DNA of 6,486 nt from NCBI GenBank assembly GCA_024231375.1, contig JAAEQP010001824.1, positions 1-6,486 of the forward strand, written 5' to 3'. Of the stretch, positions 1 to 6,032 are shown piece after piece. The stretch comes from a bacterium (GTDB taxonomy: Bacteria > Hydrogenedentota > Hydrogenedentia > Hydrogenedentiales > SLHB01). Position numbers and translations under genes: made by a program. The first letter of the stretch is position 1, and every line of letters starts with the position of its first letter. The notes under the pieces are model-generated. The model saw only the letters and a program-made list of their open reading frames with translations. It made no database searches and was not told the DNA's origin.

Positions 1-990
1 AGACATCTCCTTCATGTTGCGGATCTCGACGACGCCCTCTGTGCCGATGTAGCGTTCAACCTGGCCGTAGTGGGCGTTTGCCACCGTCGTTGTGTAGTTG
101 AATACGAACTTCTCCGGATACTCGATGATGGTGGAGATCGTGTCGGGTGTGGTGCGCACATCCTCCATGAAGAACTTGCCGCCCGTGGACATGACCCGGC
201 GCGGCATGCCGCACCCCGTTATGAAATGGCAGACGTCCATGTGATGGAGCATGAGATCGCCGATGTACCCGTTGGAATACTCCACGAACTGGCGCCACCG
301 GAAGTAGCGCACAGGGTCGTAGGGGTACTTCTTCGTGTGGCGCAAGAACAAGTCCCAGTGTACGGTCTCGGGGGAGGCGTCCGCCGGGGCCTTGAAGCCA
401 TTCAGTCCCGAACTCGCGTAACTCCGGTTCACTCGGACACATACCAGCTTGCCGATCTCGCCGGCCTGCACGACCTCCCTGGCCTTGCGGTAGATATCGG
501 TGCTGCGCAATTGCGTGCCCACCTGAATCACGGCGCGCGATGCGCGCGCTCTGTCGCGCACCACCTTCGCCTCGCGCCAGGTCAAAGTCATGGGTTTCTC
601 GGTGTACACGTCCAGACCAGCGTCCATGGCCGCCAGAATGGCTGGCGCGTGGATGTGATCGGGTGTCGCCACCACCACCGCGTGGATCTTCTCCCTGTCG
701 AGCAGATCTTCGAATCGAGTGTATGCGGAAGCCTTCTTGTACTTCTTCCTGCAACGGTCGGCGGCCTTGTCCCTGTTTCGGTTGTACGTGTCGGCGACAG
801 CCACGATATCGACCTTCTTCTGCGCCAAGGCTGCATCCAGCAACTCGGACCCCCGGTTTCCGATGCCGATGAATCCGCATCGGAGGCGGTCGCCGGATTC
901 TGCGGCGGTCGAGGCTGTATGGACTCCTACCGCGCCCCACAAGGCCGCATTGGCCATGAACTGTCTTCTTGTCTGCCCGCTTCGCGTCAT
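1..990 (-). CDS. Gfo/Idh/MocA-family oxidoreductase with Tat signal (3' end cut by window edge)
   Basis: Partial gene: 330 codons are open from the ATG at 990 to base 1, with the C-terminus outside the window. Residues 7-12 (TRRQFM) form a twin-arginine motif followed by a hydrophobic stretch ending near A29-A30, so export by the Tat pathway is likely. A Rossmann NAD(P)-binding motif follows (GFIGIGNRG, 39-47), then the family hallmark EKP (131-133, presumed catalytic Lys132) and a GDxxxHxxD-type motif (GDLMLHHMD, 244-252). Members oxidise or reduce sugars and cyclitols with NAD(P); the substrate cannot be told from sequence. The ATG at 990 is preferred because AGGGA (1000-1004) lies 9 bases upstream; the in-frame ATG at 999 would have no spacing. 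It starts 28 bases after the nitrilase stop and is probably its operon partner. Family members usually run 350-450 residues, so perhaps a quarter is missing. Family very sure; substrate unknown. Confidence 0.93.
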   Translation of the reverse strand, partial: MTRSGQTRRQFMANAALWGAVGVHTASTAAESGDRLRCGFIGIGNRGSELLDAALAQKKVDIVAVADTYNRNRDKAADRCRKKYKKASAYTRFEDLLDREKIHAVVVATPDHIHAPAILAAMDAGLDVYTEKPMTLTWREAKVVRDRARASRAVIQVGTQLRSTDIYRKAREVVQAGEIGKLVCVRVNRSYASSGLNGFKAPADASPETVHWDLFLRHTKKYPYDPVRYFRWRQFVEYSNGYIGDLMLHHMDVCHFITGCGMPRRVMSTGGKFFMEDVRTTPDTISTIIEYPEKFVFNYTTTVANAHYGQVERYIGTEGVVEIRNMKEMS

Positions 991-1018
991 AGGTGTCATT
1001 CCCTGCCGTGCCAATCCG

Positions 1019-1747
1019 CTAATCCAAGTCGAGATCGATGTCGTACACGTACGTGTGTTCCCCGTCGCGCGGACACCGCGCCATCCACTCACCTTCGGGG
1101 GACATGACACCCGACAGGCAGTTCACCGGCCCGCCCGGTGCGGTTGCGTTGGCCGTGCAGATGTAGACCTTGCTTTCCATCGCCCGCAGAGCGAGGTTCG
1201 ATTCATGGTAGGCCGTGTGAACGGCGCTGCTGCCTGAGTTTGCGCTGTGGAAGATGATTTGAGCGCCTTTCTTCCCAAGCTGGTACGCCAGGCGCGGGTC
1301 CGGGTAGGGGCCGCAACCCGGCGTCACCCACAGGTCGTTGCAGATGAGACATCCGAACGTGAGGCCGCTGTCCTCGAACACCCGCAGTTCTTCCCCGGGG
1401 CGGCAGAACTCGCGGTCGCCCGACGTTGGCACCAGCTTCTCGTGGGTTCCGGTCAGTTCCCCGGCTTTGTCGTAGATCCGCGTCTGAATGAACGCCCCTT
1501 CCTTCGTCTTGCACCCGGTACCAATCAAGGCGCAGACATAGGATTGTCTGCACGCGGCCGCAATCTGAACCCACGCCGCTTCCGTCGCCTTGGCGCTGAA
1601 TTCACCGTGATACCCGGTCAAACTCATCTCGGGGAACAGGATGAAGTCGGCCTCCGCGGAGATAATGCGATCAAGAATCTTGGGAAGGTTCTCCTCGAGT
1701 TTCGTCGACACATCCATCTGAACGCCACAGACTCGAATCGTTGCCAT
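1019..1747 (-). CDS. Nitrilase-superfamily carbon-nitrogen hydrolase
   Basis: A 242-residue cytoplasmic protein covering the whole single-domain carbon-nitrogen hydrolase fold. The Glu-Lys-Cys catalytic triad is visible: Glu40 in FPEMSLTGY, Lys104 in THEKLVPTSGD, and the nucleophile Cys136 in GCLICNDLW. Length is slightly short but normal for the superfamily (about 250-300). These enzymes hydrolyse amides, carbamoyl compounds or more rarely nitriles through a thioester at Cys. The branch is not assignable; ICND replaces the more common ICYD or ICWD, and there is no second domain as in NAD synthetase or apolipoprotein N-acyltransferase. No signal peptide is seen. ATGs at 1771 and 1753 are also in frame, but 1747 is chosen because a near-perfect Shine-Dalgarno core (1756-1760) lies 8 bases before it. 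It is the first gene of a minus-strand pair with the Gfo/Idh/MocA oxidoreductase, suggesting joint turnover of an amide-bearing sugar or similar compound (inference). Confidence 0.92.
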   Translation of the reverse strand: MATIRVCGVQMDVSTKLEENLPKILDRIISAEADFILFPEMSLTGYHGEFSAKATEAAWVQIAAACRQSYVCALIGTGCKTKEGAFIQTRIYDKAGELTGTHEKLVPTSGDREFCRPGEELRVFEDSGLTFGCLICNDLWVTPGCGPYPDPRLAYQLGKKGAQIIFHSANSGSSAVHTAYHESNLALRAMESKVYICTANATAPGGPVNCLSGVMSPEGEWMARCPRDGEHTYVYDIDLDLD

Positions 1748-1751
1748 AGAC

Positions 1752-1761
1752 ATCACCTCCT
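1752..1761 (-). promoter_or_regulatory. Extended Shine-Dalgarno of the nitrilase gene
   Basis: On the minus strand these ten bases read AGGAGGTGAT, matching the full anti-Shine-Dalgarno end of 16S rRNA. The GGAGG core is 8 bases from the ATG at 1747. The ATG at 1753 lies inside or against the site and the ATG at 1771 is upstream of it, so the site decides for 1747. Confidence 0.8.
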
Positions 1762-1860
1762 GTTGGTGCATCCTCGTCCCTCTATGGTATCACGCCGACC
1801 CCAAGGACAGAAGGCCGATGCCAAGCGCGGACACCACCACCCCCGCGGTTTGCTATGCGC

Positions 1861-1877
1861 CACGGGTTGCTCACGGG
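1861..1877 (+). repeat. Short direct repeat CACGGG-N5-CACGGG across the -35 region
   Basis: CACGGG occurs at 1861-1866 and again at 1872-1877, an 11-base period close to one helical turn. It brackets the proposed -35 element of the beta-helix gene. This is the arrangement expected of a small operator, but a 6-base repeat in GC-rich DNA can arise by chance. Confidence 0.25.
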
Positions 1878-1895
1878 ACGGTCGACCGATATGAT
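1867..1895 (+). promoter_or_regulatory. Candidate sigma-70 promoter for the beta-helix gene
   Basis: A -10 hexamer TATGAT (1890-1895, 5 of 6 consensus) sits 17 bases after TTGCTC (1867-1872, only 3 of 6). This predicts transcription starting near 1902, about 30 bases before the ATG at 1931. The -35 box is weak, so an activator may be needed. The spacer contains the 8-base palindrome GGTCGACC (1880-1887). No convincing promoter was found for the divergent nitrilase gene in 1748-1860. Confidence 0.4.
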
Positions 1896-1930
1896 GCCCT
1901 CGTATCCAGGCCTACCGGGGAGGGGAAACC

Positions 1931-3223
1931 ATGTCGATACAGATTCTTCACCTGCTCGCATGTGCAGCGGTCGTCTTCGCAACCGTCCTCGTGTCGCGGT
2001 CCGCCCAAGCGGCTTCCGATGAGGCCAACCCCTTGGCGTCGCAGGCTTCCGGCGCCGTGAGCGTGGCCGATCTCCTTCCGGAAGGGTTCGCTGACGACGG
2101 CTCCGTCGGCTACATGCCCCAGGTGCAGCAGGCGCTCGACACGGCAGCGCGTACGGGAGGCATGGTCATATTCCCGCCGTGCATCCTCCTGCTGGACGAC
2201 CCCGCAGGCTTCCGCGTGGCCTCTGGAATGACCCTCGTCATGCACGGCACACGATTTCTGTTCGCCGAGGGACTTGCCGAGGATGGCCAAGCCTTTCGCG
2301 GTGAGAGTATCCATGACGTACGTTTCGTGGGCGGCTCGGTGACCGGCAAGCGCGATGCCTGGGCTCAGGGCGTCAACGTCGCGGGGATACGCATCTACGG
2401 CGAATGCAGCGGCATTCGCATCTCCGACATGCGGTTCGAGGACCTGTCCAGCAACGCCATCGGCCTCTTTGGCGACGAACAGCGCCGGATTCGGGATGTC
2501 TGGGTTCGCGACGTCTCGGTCCGCAACTGCTGCAACTACTACGGCGACTATCTTTCCGACAACCCCGGCCCCGCCGAGGGTAGCGACCGCAAAGACCAGG
2601 GTGGCGTCGCGTTCTACCATGTGGACAACTGGGTCGTGGACGGATGCGACTTCCAGGGGTCTCAATCGGACGGGACCCACTTCTTTCACTCTCACCACGG
2701 CCGGTTCGTCAACAGCCGTGTCCTTACGAGCAACATGGGGGGGTATTTCCTGGAAGGGTGTCGGCACGTGCTGGCGGCAAACAACCTCATATCCGAGAAC
2801 GGGTCGCGTGGCGTGACCATCGAACGGGACAGCGCATTCTGCACCCTAAGGGGCAACGTTATTGAGCGCAGCGGCCGCGAGGGGCTCTGGGCGCCCGATG
2901 TCATGGCAATCATGGTCGCTGACTGCATCTTCCGCGAGAATGGTCGGAAAGACGACACCGACCGCGATTGCGAGATCCGCACCGACAACGGCGACCGCTA
3001 TGAAACCCAGACCCGCGACGTTCGCGTCAGCGGCAACCTGTTCTACACCTCCGCCCATCAGACCGCCGCTGTGATGATCACGGACGGCGTGCGGGACTCC
3101 GTCGTCCGCGACAACTCATTCCGGGGCGCCGTGGAGAATCAACACCTGATGCTGTCGGACTCCGCCCAGGCAACGTGCCTCGCTGAAGCCAATGACATCG
3201 TGGAGGACGGAACCGGGGAATGA
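1931..3223 (+). CDS. Secreted right-handed parallel beta-helix (pectate-lyase-like) protein
   Basis: 430 residues. Residues 1-27 look like a Sec signal peptide (hydrophobic 5-21, cleavage after AQA at 25-27), although no Lys or Arg precedes the hydrophobic core. Residues 54-84 resemble the N-terminal cap of pectate-lyase-superfamily proteins (VQQALDTAARTGGMVIFPP). From about 125 to 420, degenerate rungs of the kind seen in beta-helix repeats follow, such as IRDVWVRDVSVRNC, HVLAANNLISENGSRGVTIE and CTLRGNVIERSGREGLW. Such folds bind or cleave polysaccharides as lyases, hydrolases or epimerases. No known catalytic signature is recognised, so the activity is left open. A histidine-rich patch (H250, H253, H255, H256) and ten cysteines in the mature part are notable. 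GGAGG (1919-1923) lies 7 bases before the ATG. The location is probably periplasmic or extracellular. It is transcribed alone, divergently from the nitrilase pair, and no hairpin terminator is seen after its stop. Confidence 0.85.
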   Translation: MSIQILHLLACAAVVFATVLVSRSAQAASDEANPLASQASGAVSVADLLPEGFADDGSVGYMPQVQQALDTAARTGGMVIFPPCILLLDDPAGFRVASGMTLVMHGTRFLFAEGLAEDGQAFRGESIHDVRFVGGSVTGKRDAWAQGVNVAGIRIYGECSGIRISDMRFEDLSSNAIGLFGDEQRRIRDVWVRDVSVRNCCNYYGDYLSDNPGPAEGSDRKDQGGVAFYHVDNWVVDGCDFQGSQSDGTHFFHSHHGRFVNSRVLTSNMGGYFLEGCRHVLAANNLISENGSRGVTIERDSAFCTLRGNVIERSGREGLWAPDVMAIMVADCIFRENGRKDDTDRDCEIRTDNGDRYETQTRDVRVSGNLFYTSAHQTAAVMITDGVRDSVVRDNSFRGAVENQHLMLSDSAQATCLAEANDIVEDGTGE

Positions 3224-3252
3224 TTGCCGCAGACGGATCCCGAACCGATCAC

Positions 3253-3281
3253 TTGACGCCATCCCACGGCGCGTCTACTAT
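3253..3281 (+). promoter_or_regulatory. Sigma-70-type promoter of the GlpD-kinase/AGPS operon
   Basis: TTGACG (3253-3258) and TACTAT (3276-3281) each match 5 of 6 consensus bases and are separated by exactly 17 bases. Transcription would start near 3288, leaving a leader of about 75 bases before the ATG at 3363. The leader contains a run of seven G (3295-3301) and a possible imperfect hairpin (GGGC 3299-3302 with GCCC 3319-3322). It lies in the 139-base gap after the beta-helix gene, which suggests the lipid module is transcribed independently. Confidence 0.65.
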
Positions 3282-3362
3282 GCGGCGGGCTCAAGGGGGG
3301 GCGCGACAGCACCGCGTTGCCCTGGCCCGTCTCGCGAGTATTTGCAGCCGGAGTCGTACCAG

Positions 3363-5999
3363 ATGAAACGCAATCTCCCGTCAATGGGATCGAACTCCTA
3401 CGATGTCATCGTTGTGGGCGGAGGAATCACCGGAGCCTGCATCGCGCGCGATGCGGCACTTCGCGGGTTGACGGTCGCGCTTCTGGACAAAGGCGATTTT
3501 GCCGGCGCCACGACGGCTGCTTCCTCCAAGCTCATTCACGGTGGACTGCGCTATCTGCAGAATCTCGAGATCGGACTGGTGCGGGAATCGCTCCGGGAAC
3601 GGCGCATCTGGTCGAACGTTGCGCCTCACATGATCGACCCGCTGAGCTTCATCATGCCTACCACCGGGGGACGCGTCCGCGACCGGCTCACCAAGGCCAT
3701 CGGACTCACGCTCTACGATTGGCTGGCCTACGACCGCAACCGGCTGGACGACCCCGAGAAGTCCATCCCCGCCCACAAGAAGCTCACGCGCGAGGAAACG
3801 CTGGAACTGGAGCCCGGTCTGGATTCCCCCGAACTCACGGGCGCCATGATTTTCTACGACTATCAGATGCACTCGCCGGAACGGCTGGCGCTGGAGTGCA
3901 TCCTCAGCGCGGCCGAGCATGGCGCCGATGTGGCGAACTACGCGGAGGTGACGGGTTTCTTAAGAGAAGACGATTGCGTGACCGGCGTGCAGGTGCGCGA
4001 CTCTGCCCCGGACTTGCCGGACTCGAACGAGTTCACGATCCGCGGCCGTGTCATTGTCAACGCCGCGGGTCCTTGGGCCGACTCGTTGATGGAGTCGGTG
4101 CATCGCCAGGGGGACGAGGATCACGACGCGCCGAGCCGCCATCTGATTCGCTCAAAAGGCATTCATCTGATCACGCGACCTCTGACCAACGGCCATGCCG
4201 TGGCGATTCCCGGCGAGGGTACCCATTTCTTCATTCTCCCGTGGCGCGGGTATTCGCTCGTCGGCACCACGGACACGGTATACAAAGGCGATCCCGACAA
4301 GGTGCATTGCTCCGAGAAAGATATCGTGGACTTCATCGCCACCGTGAACACGGGTCACCCCTCGGCCAATCTGCGCCGGTCGGACGTCGTGTATTTTTAC
4401 GCCGGACTCCGTCCTCTCGTCGACACAACGGCGGACCACGCCCAGGACGACGACCCGGACTCGTACGCCGCCAGCAGGGCGTCGGAGATCTATGACCACG
4501 AACGTGAAGACGGGATCGCGGGACTTGTCACCGCTATCGGCGGCAAATGGACCACATCGCGGAACCTCGCTGAGAACGCGGTGGACCTGATCGTGAAGAA
4601 GCTGGGTGATGGCGAACGCCCGTGCAGCACGGAGGCGACGCCGACATTCGGCGGTGACATTGGGCCCTTCGCGGACTTCTGTCGAGACGCGGTGGAACGT
4701 CTCGCCGCCCCGGCCCGCGCCACGGACGCGGCAACCTTCCCGCCGGAAGTGATCGAGCATCTTGCCAAAAACTATGGCGGCCGCGTTAGGGATGTTGTTG
4801 CGTTGGTGCGCGAGGATCCGCAACTCGCGGCCCGCCTCTCGCCGAACTTTCCCGACATCGCTGCGCAGGTCGTCTATGCAGCGCGCAGGGAGATGGCCGT
4901 CACTCTGGAAGATGTGGTGCTGCGTCGTACCGGCCTGGGCACCACCGGATCCCCGGGCGACGGCGCCTTGAATCGTGTCGCCGACCTCATGGCATCGGAA
5001 TTCGGGTGGGACGATTCCACGCGCACCCGTGAGATCGGGCGGGTGGTTGCCCGGTTCGGTTCGTGGGCGCGCACCGTTGCCATCGTGAACCCGTGGTCCT
5101 TCGGTCGACGCACCGGCGCCCTGTGGCCCGGCATCCACGCCAAACTCACCCGCGCCATCGGTCCCGTGGAGACCGTGTTCACCGACGAGCCGATGGCGGC
5201 CACGCGACTTGCGTCGCAGGCGCTGAAGGACGGCATGGAGCAGGTCATCGCGGTCGGTGGCGACGGAACCATCAACGAGGTCGTCAACGGTTTCTTCGAG
5301 AACGGCGAACCCATCAATGAAGAAGCGCTTCTGGCCGTTCTGACGAGCGGAACCGGCGGCGATTTCCGCAAGTCCTTCGGTATGCCTGCGGAATTGGATG
5401 CCCAGATCGAGCGGTTGGCCCGTAGCGAGATCCGGCACGTGGATTTGGGCAAGCTGACCTACGTTGACGACGATGGCAACGAGGCCGTGCGCTATTTCGA
5501 CAATGTTGCCAGCTTCGGTTTGGGCGGCCATGTGGACCGCACCGTGAACCGGATGCGGTTCCTCAAACGGTTCGGGGGACGGTTTGCCTTCCAATGGGCG
5601 GCCGTGAAATCGCTACTCACCTACCGCAGCCAGCGCGTGCGGATCACCGTGGACGACGTGTTCGACGAAGTGCTGGACACCTCGGTTGGGGCGGCCTGCA
5701 ACGGCCAGTACTTCGGTAGCGGTATGCACGTGGCGCCCAACGCCGATCCCAATGACGGCCTGTTCGACGTGCTCATTGGATTCGACCTGAATCGGTTCGA
5801 GTTGCTGGGTCTCATCCCGCGTATCTATACGGGCAGCCACTTGGAGCACAAAAAGGTGATCTCCCTCCGAGGGCGCCGCCTGACCGCTACCCCCGTTGAC
5901 AGTTCCGATGAAGTCCTGCTCGATGTTGATGGGGAGGCGCCCGGCCGGCTCCCTGCCACGTTCGAAATACTCCCGAACGCGCTGTATCTGCGCAGCTAG
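3363..5999 (+). CDS. Fusion: FAD-dependent glycerol-3-phosphate dehydrogenase + diacylglycerol/lipid kinase domain
   Basis: 878 residues, two complete enzymes in one frame. Residues 1 to about 565 are GlpD-like: FAD-binding GGGITG (19-24), SSKLIHGGLRYL (54-65), AGLRPL (347-352), IGGKWTT (392-398), then the C-terminal helical domain of the family. Arg63/Tyr64, Arg350, Arg372 and Lys395 appear to match E. coli GlpD Arg54/Tyr55, Arg317, Arg332 and Lys354, so glycerol 3-phosphate binding and oxidation to DHAP with reduced FAD passing electrons to the membrane quinone pool is expected. Residues about 570-878 are a diacylglycerol-kinase catalytic domain: VAIVNP (572-577), nucleotide-binding GGDGTINE (632-639), SGTGGDF (662-668) and DGE (856-858). 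There is no linker stop, frameshift or transmembrane helix. GGAG (3350-3353) lies 9 bases before the ATG at 3363. The frame stays open upstream to an ATG at 3192, but that part overlaps the beta-helix gene and precedes the promoter. The next gene is AGPS-like, 33 bases on, which points to ether-lipid or phospholipid synthesis rather than glycerol catabolism (inference). Domain calls sure; in vivo substrate of the kinase unknown. Confidence 0.95.
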   Translation: MKRNLPSMGSNSYDVIVVGGGITGACIARDAALRGLTVALLDKGDFAGATTAASSKLIHGGLRYLQNLEIGLVRESLRERRIWSNVAPHMIDPLSFIMPTTGGRVRDRLTKAIGLTLYDWLAYDRNRLDDPEKSIPAHKKLTREETLELEPGLDSPELTGAMIFYDYQMHSPERLALECILSAAEHGADVANYAEVTGFLREDDCVTGVQVRDSAPDLPDSNEFTIRGRVIVNAAGPWADSLMESVHRQGDEDHDAPSRHLIRSKGIHLITRPLTNGHAVAIPGEGTHFFILPWRGYSLVGTTDTVYKGDPDKVHCSEKDIVDFIATVNTGHPSANLRRSDVVYFYAGLRPLVDTTADHAQDDDPDSYAASRASEIYDHEREDGIAGLVTAIGGKWTTSRNLAENAVDLIVKKLGDGERPCSTEATPTFGGDIGPFADFCRDAVERLAAPARATDAATFPPEVIEHLAKNYGGRVRDVVALVREDPQLAARLSPNFPDIAAQVVYAARREMAVTLEDVVLRRTGLGTTGSPGDGALNRVADLMASEFGWDDSTRTREIGRVVARFGSWARTVAIVNPWSFGRRTGALWPGIHAKLTRAIGPVETVFTDEPMAATRLASQALKDGMEQVIAVGGDGTINEVVNGFFENGEPINEEALLAVLTSGTGGDFRKSFGMPAELDAQIERLARSEIRHVDLGKLTYVDDDGNEAVRYFDNVASFGLGGHVDRTVNRMRFLKRFGGRFAFQWAAVKSLLTYRSQRVRITVDDVFDEVLDTSVGAACNGQYFGSGMHVAPNADPNDGLFDVLIGFDLNRFELLGLIPRIYTGSHLEHKKVISLRGRRLTATPVDSSDEVLLDVDGEAPGRLPATFEILPNALYLRS

Positions 6000-6004
6000 C
6001 GTCC

Positions 6005-6032
6005 GGGACGATTCCCGAAAGGATCGTGTCCC
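6005..6032 (+). promoter_or_regulatory. Ribosome binding site of the AGPS-like gene inside a possible hairpin
   Basis: AAAGGA (6018-6023) lies 9 bases before the ATG at 6033. The flanking bases can fold: GGGAC 6005-6009 with GTCCC 6028-6032, GAT 6010-6012 with ATC 6023-6025, and CC 6014-6015 with GG 6021-6022, leaving small bulges. The fold would bury part of the Shine-Dalgarno sequence, and ribosomes finishing the upstream gene at 5999 could open it. The binding site is well supported; the hairpin is a hand fold without an energy calculation. Confidence 0.45.

Noticed and set aside
56..940. 294-codon open frame on the minus strand overlapping the oxidoreductase
   Set aside because: Arg/Gly/His-rich shadow of the real frame, which carries the Rossmann, EKP and Tat motifs.
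70..1107. 345-codon open frame on the plus strand
   Set aside because: It is antisense to the Gfo/Idh/MocA gene, has no recognisable domain, and its residue mix (many His, Arg, Val) is that of a mirror frame in GC-rich DNA.
1784..1824. Minus-strand promoter for the nitrilase (TTGGCA at 1824-1819, TACCAT at 1789-1784)
   Set aside because: The two boxes are 29 bases apart and no -10 box lies at the correct distance from the good -35 match.
1871..2767. 298-codon minus-strand frame opposite the beta-helix gene
   Set aside because: No domain recognised; the plus strand has a signal peptide, cap motif and rungs, with a GGAGG site before its start.
3224..3252. Possible terminator after the beta-helix gene
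   Set aside because: No stem with a following T run is present; only short unpaired GATC-like matches were seen.
3192..3362. 57-codon N-terminal extension of the fusion protein
   Set aside because: It overlaps the end of the beta-helix gene, spans the promoter, is low in hydrophobic family character, and GlpD proteins begin a few residues before the FAD motif, as with the ATG at 3363.
4152..5594. 480-codon minus-strand frame opposite the GlpD-kinase fusion
   Set aside because: Long only because GC-rich coding DNA lacks stops in the mirror frame; no motif, while the plus strand is rich in invariant motifs over the same span.
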